Positions 7,943 through 16,441 are shown, counted from the first letter of the stretch. The stretch: 64,000 nt of DNA from Phycisphaera sp. (GCA_003712165.1 RHLH01000001.1:1240001-1304000), one strand, 5' to 3'. A program made the numbers and translations. The notes: generated from the letters alone by a model not told the origin.

Positions 7943-8416
7943 ATGTTCGAAGCAGTAATTGCATTTGGGGGCGTATTGTTTGGTTTCGCTCTATCAACCG
8001 GACGGTACTTAATTCAGCGAAAATCTGATCAAACCAGACAACTCGCGATAATGATGTTGGAGTGGGTTGGTGCCGTACGGGCATGTCAGTTTGTAGATGA
8101 TGAGCAACAACTAGAGAGCTTGCACATCCAACTGCAGAAGCTGATCTGGCAAATCTGTGTATTGGGTAATCACGAATTACAGCATGCGGTTCTTCAGGGT
8201 CATTACCAGGTTGTGCAAATCATCAAGAATCGCATATTTCGTATTAGAAGCGCAAACTCTGCATCTGCTTCAGGTGCGGAAACGGCATTCCATCTCGGTT
8301 GTATATCGCACGATGCTGACAAATTGAACGAGATAGCAAACCGAATGGTAGAAGCTTGCGGAAGACTTCTTGACCGCGATTGGATAAATAGAGTCACCGA
8401 AGATATCAGCCCATAA
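7943..8416 (+). CDS. Hypothetical protein, AT-rich, likely acquired
   Basis: I do not recognise this 157-residue protein. It starts with a hydrophobic helix (MFEAVIAFGGVLFGFALSTG), probably a membrane anchor, followed by an alpha-helical soluble domain (RQLAIMMLEWVGAVRACQF, LESLHIQLQKLIWQICVLGN, LNEIANRMVEACGRLLDRDW). Base composition is clearly lower in G+C than every neighbour, with many A/T-ending codons (aat, tta, gta, ata) that nearby genes avoid. That points to recent horizontal transfer. It lies 12 bases after the SDR stop and just before the gdhA terminator. No repeats, integrase or attachment site are visible. Confidence 0.6.
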   Translation: MFEAVIAFGGVLFGFALSTGRYLIQRKSDQTRQLAIMMLEWVGAVRACQFVDDEQQLESLHIQLQKLIWQICVLGNHELQHAVLQGHYQVVQIIKNRIFRIRSANSASASGAETAFHLGCISHDADKLNEIANRMVEACGRLLDRDWINRVTEDISP

Positions 8417-8423
8417 AATAAAA

Positions 8424-8443
8424 CCCCCGGCTCGCGCCGGGGG
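8424..8443 (-). terminator. Intrinsic terminator of gdhA
   Basis: A perfect 8-bp GC stem (CCCCCGGC / GCCGGGGG) closes a 4-base loop, TCGC. Read on the minus strand it is followed by TTTTATTTTATGG, a T-rich tract, so it terminates transcription coming from gdhA, whose stop lies about 30 bases before it. On the plus strand the trailing sequence is not T-rich. Confidence 0.85.
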
Positions 8444-8472
8444 CTCGTTGCGATTCAGATTGATACAAAGCC

Positions 8473-9861
8473 TTACGGCCAGATTCCGCGGTGGTTGTAG
8501 ATATCGCCGAGGTGCTCAAGAGCCGCGATGTACGAAGCAAGGCGCATGCTCACGTCGTACTTCTGCTTGGCGACGATCGTGCGGCGGGCTGCCATGCACA
8601 TGATGCGGTTGAGCTCGCGGTCCACCTGCTCGACGTCCCACGTCACGTTCGAGCGGTTCTGCACCCATTCGAAGTAGGACACCGTCACGCCGCCCGCGTT
8701 GCAGAGCATGTCGGGGATGACCTCGATGCCGCGCGAGGCGAGCACCGCGTCGCCCTCGGGCGTGGTGGGGGCATTCGCCGCCTCGGCGACGACCCGGCAG
8801 TGCAGCTGCTTGGCCCGCTCCTCGTCGACCATGCCCTCGAGCGCTGCAGGGATGAACACATCCACGGGTGTCGTCCAGAAGTCGTCCTCGTTGATGACAT
8901 CGCAGCCCTCGCCGCAGTGTCGGCCGTGACCGCCCGTGCCCGTCTTCTTCTCGAAGCCGGCGACCCCGCCGTGCTCGGCGACGTGATCGGCAAGCGCGTG
9001 AACGTCGAGGCCCTCGGTGTTGCGGATCGCGCCGGTGTGGTCCATGACCGCGACGATGTTCGCGCCCAGATCGCTCAGGATCTTGGCCGCCCACGAGCCC
9101 ACGTTACCGAAGCCCAGCAGGCTGACGCGCATGTCCTCGACCGGGATGTCAAGGTCTGGCAGCATCTCGCGGAGCACATCAACAACACCCTGGCCGGTCG
9201 CCTTCTCGCGGCCCAGGCTGCCGCCCACGCTGATGGGCTTGCCGGTCACAACCGCGAAGGGGTCGGCAGGACCGTGGCGCCCTGAGAGCGCACCGTAGGT
9301 GTCGGCGATCCACGCCATGATCTGCGCGGTCGTGCCGACGTCCGGAGCGGGGATGTCGTAATCGGGTCCAATGTCGTTGGCGATCGCAGCCGTGAAGCGG
9401 CGCGACACGCGCTCGAGTTCGCCCGGGCTGAGCTCGCGAGGGTTGCACTTGACGCCGCCCTTGCCTCCGCCGAAGGGAACACGCACGAGTGCGCACTTCA
9501 TGGTCATCAGGAAGGCGAGGCTCTTGACGTCGTCGAGGTGAACGTCTTCGTGGAAACGCAGGCCGCCCTTGTACGGGCCGACCGCGTTGTTGTGCTGCAC
9601 ACGGTAACCCTTGAAGAGCTTGTGGTGCCCGTCGTCCATGCGGACCGGGAAGTGCACCATGATCTCGTTCTTGGGCTGCGCGAGGATAATCCGAACGCGG
9701 TGACGGAGGTTGATGATCTCAGCGGCCTGAAGCATCGACGCGACGGTCTGCGTGTAGATGTTGGTGGGGTCCTTTGGAAGGCCGACCTCGTCAAAGATCG
9801 GGTCCCACTCGGTACCGCCTGCGTCACTCGACATGTTCACTTCGGTCGCTGTCGTGCTCAT
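8473..9861 (-). CDS. gdhA: Glutamate dehydrogenase (Glu/Leu/Phe/Val dehydrogenase family)
   Basis: Catalyses reversible oxidative deamination of glutamate to 2-oxoglutarate with NAD(P). The protein is 462 residues. The dimerisation/substrate domain holds KGYRVQHNNAVGPYKGGLRFHEDV and the catalytic-lysine signature VPFGGGKGGVKCNPREL. The nucleotide-binding domain has VSLLGFGNVGSWAAKIL (GxGxxG). PAALEGMVDEERA and AEAANAPTTPEGD are also family motifs. This 420-460-residue form is the hexameric type. An insert at about residues 290-310 (GTGGHGRHCGEGCDVI) is rich in His/Cys and is not typical. ATG 9861 is preferred: GGAG lies upstream, and codons before it are not conserved. It is monocistronic, with a clear terminator. 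Confidence 0.93.
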   Translation of the reverse strand: MSTTATEVNMSSDAGGTEWDPIFDEVGLPKDPTNIYTQTVASMLQAAEIINLRHRVRIILAQPKNEIMVHFPVRMDDGHHKLFKGYRVQHNNAVGPYKGGLRFHEDVHLDDVKSLAFLMTMKCALVRVPFGGGKGGVKCNPRELSPGELERVSRRFTAAIANDIGPDYDIPAPDVGTTAQIMAWIADTYGALSGRHGPADPFAVVTGKPISVGGSLGREKATGQGVVDVLREMLPDLDIPVEDMRVSLLGFGNVGSWAAKILSDLGANIVAVMDHTGAIRNTEGLDVHALADHVAEHGGVAGFEKKTGTGGHGRHCGEGCDVINEDDFWTTPVDVFIPAALEGMVDEERAKQLHCRVVAEAANAPTTPEGDAVLASRGIEVIPDMLCNAGGVTVSYFEWVQNRSNVTWDVEQVDRELNRIMCMAARRTIVAKQKYDVSMRLASYIAALEHLGDIYNHRGIWP

Positions 9862-10019
9862 CGAAAACACACTCCGTGTGGGGGCGGATCGGGCCCCGTC
9901 GGGCATCTCGGGGGACCCCTTCCCCGCATCTCCGAAAAGGGCCTTGCTGAACCAGAATCAGCCGCCCTGGGCTTGAACGCTAGCCCAATACCCTTGATTC
10001 CTCAATGATTTCCAATCGC

Positions 10020-10031
10020 TTTGTATACAAA
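10020..10031. promoter_or_regulatory. 12-bp palindrome in the gdhA / receiver-gene divergent region
   Basis: TTTGTATACAAA is a perfect dyad located between the divergently transcribed gdhA and the receiver-like gene. It contains TATACA, a plausible -10 hexamer for the plus-strand gene, but no well-spaced -35 is visible. It could be an operator half-site pair or simply a promoter element. Confidence 0.4.
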
Positions 10032-10082
10032 ACGCGTGAAGGATCTGCTTGGTTGTCCAGACGAGTTTCAGGGGGTCGGAAG

Positions 10083-10454
10083 ATGGTCGTATATCTCGCG
10101 TCGGATCTCATCTGGGCGACGAAGATCAAGTCCACCGCCGAGGCGATAGGTGTCTCGGCGCGGCCTGTCCGTGACCTCGGCATGCTGGAAGCCAGACTCT
10201 CAGACTCGGACCCCGCGGCGCTTATCCTCGACCTTGAGGCCCCCGAAGCATCGCGCGAGATGATCGGACGCCTGCGAGGTCAGGACGCCCAGGAATCTGA
10301 TCGCCGAATCCGCATCCTCGCCTTTGCCCCGCACGTGCAACGCGACCTCATCGATGAGGCCCGCAAGCTCGGCGCCGACGAGGTCTTGACCCGCGGCGCG
10401 TTCGATCACGATCTGCCCGAGATCCTGCTCAGGCTGGCCGCCCGGAGCCGCTGA
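10083..10454 (+). CDS. Receiver-like (pseudo-response-regulator) protein
   Basis: A 123-residue single-domain protein with a CheY-like pattern: MVVYLASDLIWATKIKSTAEAIG as beta1-alpha1, AALILDLEAPEASREMIGRLRG as beta3-alpha3, IRILAFAPHVQRDLIDEARKLGADEVLTRGAF as beta4-alpha4-beta5. The phospho-acceptor position reads LDLEAP rather than the usual D-x-x-M/L-P. The acidic pair normally found after beta1 is replaced by SD, and the Lys of beta5 is absent. It may therefore be a non-phosphorylated pseudo-receiver. ATG 10083 is preferred over upstream codons because GGAAG lies next to it and the receiver fold starts there. Confidence 0.7.
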   Translation: MVVYLASDLIWATKIKSTAEAIGVSARPVRDLGMLEARLSDSDPAALILDLEAPEASREMIGRLRGQDAQESDRRIRILAFAPHVQRDLIDEARKLGADEVLTRGAFDHDLPEILLRLAARSR

Positions 10455-10493
10455 GAAAGCCCGGTTTGTGAAGCGTTCTTCGCTTGCTTTGCC

Positions 10494-10522
10494 TTGGCAT
10501 TTGTCCGATTGAGGGCTATTGT
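10494..10522 (+). promoter_or_regulatory. Predicted sigma-70 promoter for rpsA
   Basis: TTGGCA at 10494-10499 and TATTGT at 10517-10522 are separated by 17 bases, matching the -35/-10 consensus at 5 of 6 and 4 of 6 positions with ideal spacing. Transcription would start near 10529, leaving a leader of about 190 bases before the rpsA start codon. The leader begins with a CCCGCG/CGCGGG hairpin at about 10528-10550. S1 genes are autoregulated at their leader in some bacteria, so the long leader may matter. Confidence 0.6.
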
Positions 10523-10720
10523 CGTAACCCCGCGCATCGCGACGCGGGCCGGACTCGGGTGCGTTGCCCGGGATCGGAACGAGCATGAACCCCAAGCCGC
10601 CCCCAAGGGGCCGCGTCCGGTCTCCCCGGCACGCGTCAAAGGCCGAATCCCGCCGACAGGGGCCCGATCGCGAGGGGCAGCCCGGTCAGAGCGGCGATCG
10701 GGAAAGGACACAGAAAACGT

Positions 10721-12472
10721 ATGGTAGATGAGACGCTGATCGCGTCACTCGGCTTTGATGAGGCCGAGGCGGACGCAATGCTCAAGAGCGCGATGGGTGA
10801 GGATGCCGGGATGGACTCCGTCCTGAGCGACCAACTCCAGGACCTCAAGCCCGGCAAGCTGATCAAGGGCAAGATCATCGGCATGGCCGGTGATGACGTT
10901 GTCATCGAGGTCGGGCTCAAGAGCGAAGGCCTCGTAAACAAGGAAGAATTCGGCGACGATGAAGTCCGCGTGGGCGACACCGTCGATGTGCTCCTCGAAG
11001 CGCTGGAGGACGAGACCGGCCTCATCCAGCTCTCCAAGCGCAAGGCCGACCGACAGATCGCCTGGCACCGCATTACCGACTCGACCAACGAGGGTGACGA
11101 GGTCGAGGGAACGGTCATGCGCAAGATCAAGGGCGGGCTCCTCGTCGATATCGGCGTCCCCGTCTTCCTCCCCGCAAGCCAGGTCGACATCCGTCGCCCG
11201 GGCGATGTGGGCGAGTTCATCGGCCGCAAGATCCGCGCTCAGATCCTCAAGATCGACATCGAGCGCCGCAACATCGTCATCAGCCGACGCAAGCTGGTTG
11301 AGGACGAGCGCAGCGCCGCTAAGAAGCGCCTGCTCAGCAAGATCAACGAGGGCGACATCGTCAAGGGCACCGTCAAGAACATCGCCGACTTCGGCGCGTT
11401 CGTGGACCTGGGCGGCATCGACGGCCTCCTCCACATCACCGACATGTCCTGGTCGCGGATCAACCACCCGTCCGAGATGGTCAAGGTCGACCAGGAGATC
11501 GAGGTCAAGATCCTCAACATCGATCACGACCGCGAGAAGATCGCACTCGGTCTCAAGCAGACCGAGACCAGCCCATGGGAAGAGATCGAAGCCAAATTCC
11601 CCGTCGGCAGCCGTGTCTCGGGAGAGGTCGTCTCGATCATGTCCTACGGCGCGTTCATCAAACTGGGCGAGGGTGTCGAGGGCCTGGTCCACATCTCCGA
11701 GATGTCATGGACCCGCCGCGTCAACCATCCGTCCGAGATGCTCGAGCCGGGCCAGGAAGTCGACGTCGTCGTGCTCGACATCGACAAGAACAAGCAGGAA
11801 ATCAGCCTCGGCATGAAGCAGGTCGAGGTCAACCCCTGGGAGCTCGTCGCAGAGAAGTACCCCCCGGGCACCATCATCGAGGGCGAGGTCCGCAACCTCG
11901 CCAACTACGGCTCGTTCATCGAGATCGAGCCCGGCATCGACGGTCTCCTGCACGTCTCCGATATGTCCTGGACCAAGAAGGTCACACACCCCAACGAGCT
12001 CTACAAGAAGGGCGACAACGTCAAGGCTGTCGTTCTCGAAGTCGACCAGGAGAAGCAGCGCATCAGCCTGGGCGTCAAGCAGCTCACCGAGGACCCGTGG
12101 CTCCACCTCATCCCCGAGCACTACAAGCCGGGCATGGTTGTCCGCGGCACCGTGACCAAGGTCACGAACTTCGGTGTCTTCGTCGAACTCGAGGACGATC
12201 TCGAGGGCCTGCTGCATATCTCCGAACTCGCCGATCACAAGGTCGAGAACCCGCTCGACGTGGTCAAGCAGGGCGAAGAGGTGGACGTCAAGATCCTCCG
12301 CGTCGATTCGTCCGACCGCAAGATCGGCCTCTCGCTCAAGCGTGCCCAGTGGGGTGACACCTCTGGCGGCGGCGACACCGGCGGCGACGACTTCGGCGGC
12401 GGCGATTTCGGCCCAACCCGAGGCGGCATGGACGATCACGGCGCCATGGGCACCGACAAGATCCAGCTCTAA
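10721..12472 (+). CDS. rpsA: 30S ribosomal protein S1
   Basis: S1 binds mRNA and helps dock it on the 30S subunit. The 583-residue protein has six S1 (OB-fold) repeats at roughly residues 42-110, 122-190, 208-278, 293-365, 380-450 and 468-538. The last four are typical RNA-binding copies (GTVKNIADFGAFVDLGG, GEVVSIMSYGAFIKLGEG, GEVRNLANYGSFIEIEPG, GTVTKVTNFGVFVELEDD). The tail is a Gly/Asp-rich low-complexity stretch. ATG 10721 has GGAAAGGA about 12 bases upstream. The gene stands alone, between a predicted promoter and a strong terminator. Confidence 0.95.
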   Translation: MVDETLIASLGFDEAEADAMLKSAMGEDAGMDSVLSDQLQDLKPGKLIKGKIIGMAGDDVVIEVGLKSEGLVNKEEFGDDEVRVGDTVDVLLEALEDETGLIQLSKRKADRQIAWHRITDSTNEGDEVEGTVMRKIKGGLLVDIGVPVFLPASQVDIRRPGDVGEFIGRKIRAQILKIDIERRNIVISRRKLVEDERSAAKKRLLSKINEGDIVKGTVKNIADFGAFVDLGGIDGLLHITDMSWSRINHPSEMVKVDQEIEVKILNIDHDREKIALGLKQTETSPWEEIEAKFPVGSRVSGEVVSIMSYGAFIKLGEGVEGLVHISEMSWTRRVNHPSEMLEPGQEVDVVVLDIDKNKQEISLGMKQVEVNPWELVAEKYPPGTIIEGEVRNLANYGSFIEIEPGIDGLLHVSDMSWTKKVTHPNELYKKGDNVKAVVLEVDQEKQRISLGVKQLTEDPWLHLIPEHYKPGMVVRGTVTKVTNFGVFVELEDDLEGLLHISELADHKVENPLDVVKQGEEVDVKILRVDSSDRKIGLSLKRAQWGDTSGGGDTGGDDFGGGDFGPTRGGMDDHGAMGTDKIQL

Positions 12473-12499
12473 AGCCGCTGATCAAACTCACTCACTCTC

Positions 12500-12534
12500 G
12501 AGCCCCGCATGGATCTCCCATGCGGGGCTCTTTC
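12500..12534 (+). terminator. Intrinsic terminator after rpsA
   Basis: A perfect 13-bp stem (12500-12512 with 12518-12530, GAGCCCCGCATGG and its complement) encloses a 5-base loop and is followed by TTTCATTCAT. It lies about 28 bases after the rpsA stop. Confidence 0.9.
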
Positions 12535-12599
12535 ATTCATAATGAAATCCAGCGTGCAAACGGCCAATATGTTAATATGCACTAACTATCGGGGGTGCC

Positions 12600-14216
12600 A
12601 TGGCCGCTCAAAACAAGCCAGAGGTTGTGAAATCGAGTAACCCGCAACTCGCACGCTTTCGCAGACTCCCAAGACAATTACGGCGTCGTTCCCCGTTTTC
12701 TGGCTCGATTGAACCGAAACGAGTGCCGTTGATTGCACTTGGTTCATCGAGGCCGACGCTGCCATTTCCACACCCTTGGAATTACGGCAAACCAATTGAA
12801 ATCCTCGAGACCTTTTTCCACAACGCCGACCTTGATGAGAGCTCTTCCAGACATAATCGATATCTCGATGTGCCGGGCTTCACACCCGTTCTTGTTACGC
12901 GCGATCCGGCACTCATCCGCGCGATCTCCATGATGACTGGCGACAAACCTGGGATGTTCGACCGCGACACACTCCCATCTTCGGGAATCGCCCGAGCGAC
13001 GGGTGCCGACACACTCCTCTATGCCAACGGTGCCAAGTGGAAGCGGCAGAAGAAACTCTCCACGCCTCCATTTGCAAGAACGTCGCTCTTTGTACCCGAG
13101 CGGTTTCACGAGTTCGAAGAGACGTTCCGCGCGACGGTTCGTAAACGTCTCGGTGCGGTACGCGATACGGTGGCGATCAAGGGCGAGCCCTTGCGTGTGG
13201 AGCTCGAGCCTGAAATCAAAGCGATCATGCTCGAGATGCTTGTCGTGAATTTCTTCGGTGCCGAAGTCTCGTACGACGAGATCCGTAATCGGTATGTGCC
13301 CGCCCTAGATACTGTGATCAATCACATCGTTCGGGACACGGTCGTCAACAAGCTTGGAATCCCACTCTACAGGGTGCCAAGCCTGACGAACGGGATCGCT
13401 GAAGCCAAGGAGGCTCAGAGAGATTTCGAGCGACTCACAGATCTCGTTATTGCACCTCGCGTGACTGGCAAAGGCCAGTGGGGCCAATTCAAGTCTGATG
13501 CTCCCGACGACCTGCTCCGCGGGAACATCCGTGTCTTTCTCGCAGGTGCGCTCGAAGCAACGACGTCCTATGCGAGTTGGGCTCTTTCTCACCTGGCCCA
13601 CAGCCCAGAGTGGCAGGATCGGATCGCGGATGAGGTAGCTGGCATTGATAGCTATTCGCCAGAATCACTGGCGAGCGCCGAATGCCTGAATCTTGCACTC
13701 ATGGAAACGCTGAGGCTGACGCCCTCACTCTACTTCCACCCACGCCGCGCGACGAGTGAGACTCTTGTAACCACACACGCAGAGCAGACGATCAAGATCC
13801 CGGATCGGACACACATCCTTCTCGATGTATGGCACGCCAACCGTCACGAGGATCACTGGGGCGAAGAGATCACCGGGCACAGGGCCGACAGATTTGAGCC
13901 AGATCGCTGGAACGAACTCGAACGCCGCGGTCGCTCCGCCAAAGACATGCTGCATTTCGGATTCGGCCACGGTCCGCGATTCTGCCCGGGTAAGAGCCTC
14001 GGGCAGCTTGAGGTCGCCCTCGTTGTCGGGTCATGTGTCAAGCTGTTCCGATTTGCTGCGGTCAACTCTCATAATCAAGCGCGAGCTGGTGTTTCAACCA
14101 AGCCGGCAGATGGCGTGCGTGTGGATATTCATTTGCGTGACCGGAGAGACGGTCCAGTGAGCCAAACAAAGAGTGGGTCTGGCAGGATGAAATGCCCATT
14201 CAATCATGGTGCGTAG
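12600..14216 (+). CDS. Cytochrome P450
   Basis: A 538-residue heme monooxygenase. The heme-binding loop is FGFGHGPRFCPGKSLGQLE, with the axial cysteine at about residue 462. The I-helix region reads FLAGALEATTSYASW (A-x-x-x-T-T-S). The K-helix ExxR motif is ETLR (in ALMETLRLTPSLYFHPRR), and DRFEPDRW is the PERF-like segment. The N-terminus has no transmembrane anchor, so it is probably soluble. No ferredoxin or reductase gene is adjacent. Base composition is visibly lower in G+C than rpsA or gyrA, consistent with accessory origin. The start codon follows GGGGGTGCC. Substrate unknown; the length and lack of a terpene or fatty-acid operon leave it open. Confidence 0.9.
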   Translation: MAAQNKPEVVKSSNPQLARFRRLPRQLRRRSPFSGSIEPKRVPLIALGSSRPTLPFPHPWNYGKPIEILETFFHNADLDESSSRHNRYLDVPGFTPVLVTRDPALIRAISMMTGDKPGMFDRDTLPSSGIARATGADTLLYANGAKWKRQKKLSTPPFARTSLFVPERFHEFEETFRATVRKRLGAVRDTVAIKGEPLRVELEPEIKAIMLEMLVVNFFGAEVSYDEIRNRYVPALDTVINHIVRDTVVNKLGIPLYRVPSLTNGIAEAKEAQRDFERLTDLVIAPRVTGKGQWGQFKSDAPDDLLRGNIRVFLAGALEATTSYASWALSHLAHSPEWQDRIADEVAGIDSYSPESLASAECLNLALMETLRLTPSLYFHPRRATSETLVTTHAEQTIKIPDRTHILLDVWHANRHEDHWGEEITGHRADRFEPDRWNELERRGRSAKDMLHFGFGHGPRFCPGKSLGQLEVALVVGSCVKLFRFAAVNSHNQARAGVSTKPADGVRVDIHLRDRRDGPVSQTKSGSGRMKCPFNHGA

Positions 14217-14252
14217 TGCAAGGTGATAAGGGCACCAATTGGCGCACAACCA

Positions 14253-14280
14253 CGCCCGTGTTCCTCGTGGAACACGGGCG
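14253..14280 (+). terminator. Terminator-like hairpin after the P450 gene
   Basis: A perfect 12-bp stem (14253-14264 with 14269-14280; CGCCCGTGTTCC and its complement) with a TCGT loop, 36 bases after the P450 stop. No T-tract follows on either strand, so it may work poorly as an intrinsic terminator or may protect the 3' end. Confidence 0.6.
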
Positions 14281-14388
14281 GTGTCAAGGAACTATCCAAT
14301 TGCAACGGAGGCGTGATAACCTTACTAGCAGAGCGCCAGGAAGCACAGCACGACCAAGATAGCCAGACGCTGACGATGGGGAGTAAGG

Positions 14389-16293
14389 ATGGTCCGGTCC
14401 ATGGCAAATCACCTCTTCAATTACCACACGAGGAAGCAACCGCTGTGCCAGTCGCTGGCAGGCGGCTCCGCGGTCCTTCGCGGCTTCTCTCTGGGGTCGC
14501 TGATGAGGGCTCGTTGCCCGATCACCACATCCGTGCAGGAGATGTTGTACCACGGCAGCACCGTGGTCTGCGCGCTGGCAGCACTCATTTTGACGGTTCT
14601 CGGACCGCAAATCTGCAATGCCCAGGCGGATTTGACGCCCGCCACCCCCTCAGATGAGCCGCCCGGGCTGATCGAGACGCTCGACGCATACGTCCAGATG
14701 GAGCCCTGGGTCCGCGCGATGGAGGTCCCCGAGGGCGCCATCGGACCGAACGTCATCGGCGCGTGTGTCACGCTTCGGTTCGACGGCAAGGTCATGGGCA
14801 TCGGGACGATCTACGGCGGGGGACAGTTCTCAGTCCCCGAAGCGACCAGGCTCGCGGTGCAGCAGGCAAGGTCCAGGCTCCCGATCATACAGGACGCGAT
14901 GGCGCAGGACAGGCTCAGGCTCGCCGCGGAGCAGATGACGATCAGCCTCGAACTCGCCGGCCCCGCGGTTCCTTTGGGCAAGGGCACCTACGAGCAGGTC
15001 GCGACACTCTTCCAGCCGGGCATCCACGGCGTGGCGCTCCGCATCGATGATTTCGCTTCGGCGTCGTATCCGGGCGAGATGCTCTGGATGCAGCAGGAAC
15101 CCTCGTTGGCGCTGCAGCGTTTGATCGCGGGCATGACAGGCGACGTCGCGCTCTCGCTCCGCCCACTGGAAGATGTTCTGGAAGCAGAGAACGTGTCGGT
15201 GCTCAGGTTCAAGACGAGACACGTCGCGCAGCTCAAGGCTGGAGGTGAGCCGAGGCTTCTCGAGCGGGGCGGCAAGCTCGTTTCCGCAAACTCGATTCGC
15301 TCGCAGCGGGCACTCAAGCAGTGGGCCGACGGGACAGCATCGTTCCTGATCGGCATGCGCAGCGTCGGGACCTACAACCCGATCGCTGGAACTGCCTCCG
15401 AGCCGGCGACCCCTTTCACGAGCGCGATGCGGATGTATGGACTGTTTCGCTACGCCAGCCTCGGAAGAGACACCGAACTCACGTCTCAAGCACGTGAGGA
15501 AGCGAGCAACATCGCAAACGCTCTGCTGACCCTGATTGCAGAGGGCAACCGACTCGGCGCACCCGCCGACGCGTTGCTTGCGGTGTGCTTCGCGCAGGGG
15601 CTTGAATACGACGAGGGCCTCAGCGAGACCAGGCAGAGGCTTGAAGGTGCGATCAGTTCGATGGCAGACCGCATCGAAGAGTTCCCGCCCGCTGAGCGCC
15701 CCATGATCGCGTGGGCGCTGGCATCGATCGGTGAGCGAGAGAAGGCACTTGAGATCATGCCCGCGTGTCGACGGGTGGAGTCGCAGGGGATGTACCCGTC
15801 GCTGATGCCCTGGCTCGGGTACGCCGAGCTCGAACTCGCGGGCGAGGACGAGATTCCAACCGCTATCGCGCTTCGGCTGATGCGGTCGAAGATGTGGGAG
15901 AACCAGCTCACACTCGAGGACGTCCGGGGCTACTCGCCCGATCTGCAGGGTGGGATCGTGTTCACAGCGGCTCGGAACCCAGCCCCGACCTGGTCGGCGG
16001 CAAGACCTTTGTCGTTCGTTGCTGCGATGTTGGGTGATCCTCGGTTTACACCGGGCGACGAGTTGCCTGCCGAGATGTCCGATCTGTTCGACTCGCTCAG
16101 GTTCCTCAGGCAACTCTCAGCTGGCGAGCATGAGAGTCACATGTACCAAGAACCGAGCCGGGCGATGTGGGGGACCAGGGCCGCGTTGTGGTCCCAGGAC
16201 ATGCCGATCCCGGCGAGCGCACTGACGCTTTTAGCGGTGTGCGAGACGCTCGAATCGCTGGACGAATTGGCAGCCGCCAGCAAGGCACCCTGA
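14389..16293 (+). CDS. Large secreted or anchored hypothetical protein with AMMECR1-like region
   Basis: A protein of up to 634 residues. A hydrophobic segment at about residues 55-78 (TVVCALAALILTVLGPQICNAQA) ends in a plausible signal-peptidase site, preceded by an unusually long n-region; starts at 14503 or later would give a normal signal peptide. Residues about 120-250 resemble an AMMECR1 fold: GACVTLRFDGKVMGIGTIYG, then MTISLELAGPAVPL, then FQPGIHGVALRIDD. This is pattern-based and unproven. The rest is Ala/Leu-rich helix pairs (SAMRMYGLFRYASL, ALLAVCFAQGLEYDEG, MIAWALASIGEREKALEIM) that suggest an alpha-toroid. ATG 14389 has GGGGAG at good spacing. Function unknown. Confidence 0.7.
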   Translation: MVRSMANHLFNYHTRKQPLCQSLAGGSAVLRGFSLGSLMRARCPITTSVQEMLYHGSTVVCALAALILTVLGPQICNAQADLTPATPSDEPPGLIETLDAYVQMEPWVRAMEVPEGAIGPNVIGACVTLRFDGKVMGIGTIYGGGQFSVPEATRLAVQQARSRLPIIQDAMAQDRLRLAAEQMTISLELAGPAVPLGKGTYEQVATLFQPGIHGVALRIDDFASASYPGEMLWMQQEPSLALQRLIAGMTGDVALSLRPLEDVLEAENVSVLRFKTRHVAQLKAGGEPRLLERGGKLVSANSIRSQRALKQWADGTASFLIGMRSVGTYNPIAGTASEPATPFTSAMRMYGLFRYASLGRDTELTSQAREEASNIANALLTLIAEGNRLGAPADALLAVCFAQGLEYDEGLSETRQRLEGAISSMADRIEEFPPAERPMIAWALASIGEREKALEIMPACRRVESQGMYPSLMPWLGYAELELAGEDEIPTAIALRLMRSKMWENQLTLEDVRGYSPDLQGGIVFTAARNPAPTWSAARPLSFVAAMLGDPRFTPGDELPAEMSDLFDSLRFLRQLSAGEHESHMYQEPSRAMWGTRAALWSQDMPIPASALTLLAVCETLESLDELAAASKAP

Positions 16294-16307
16294 GGCCCGT
16301 TTGAGCC

Positions 16308-16360
16308 TTCAAAAACAGGGGTTGCTGGTTCAAAAAATCGTCTCTGGCGGGGTTCAAAAA
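16308..16360. repeat. Three phased TTCAAAAA direct repeats upstream of gyrA
   Basis: TTCAAAAA occurs at 16308, 16329 and 16353, that is at intervals of 21 and 24 bases, close to two helical turns. The A-tracts lie about 80-135 bases before the gyrA start. Such phasing normally produces intrinsic DNA curvature. No clear -35/-10 pair was identified in this gap. Confidence 0.5.
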
Positions 16361-16441
16361 GAGGCCGAGATTCGGGGCTTGGCCTACCATAGATATGCGC
16401 ATTTTTGAGGCCCGGGCGGGCCTCTCTGGAGCCGTGTCCGC

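Noticed and set aside
14830..16113. 427-residue minus-strand open frame opposite the large exported protein
   Set aside because: The composition is antisense-like, with no recognisable domain; the plus-strand frame has the ribosome-binding site and signal segment.
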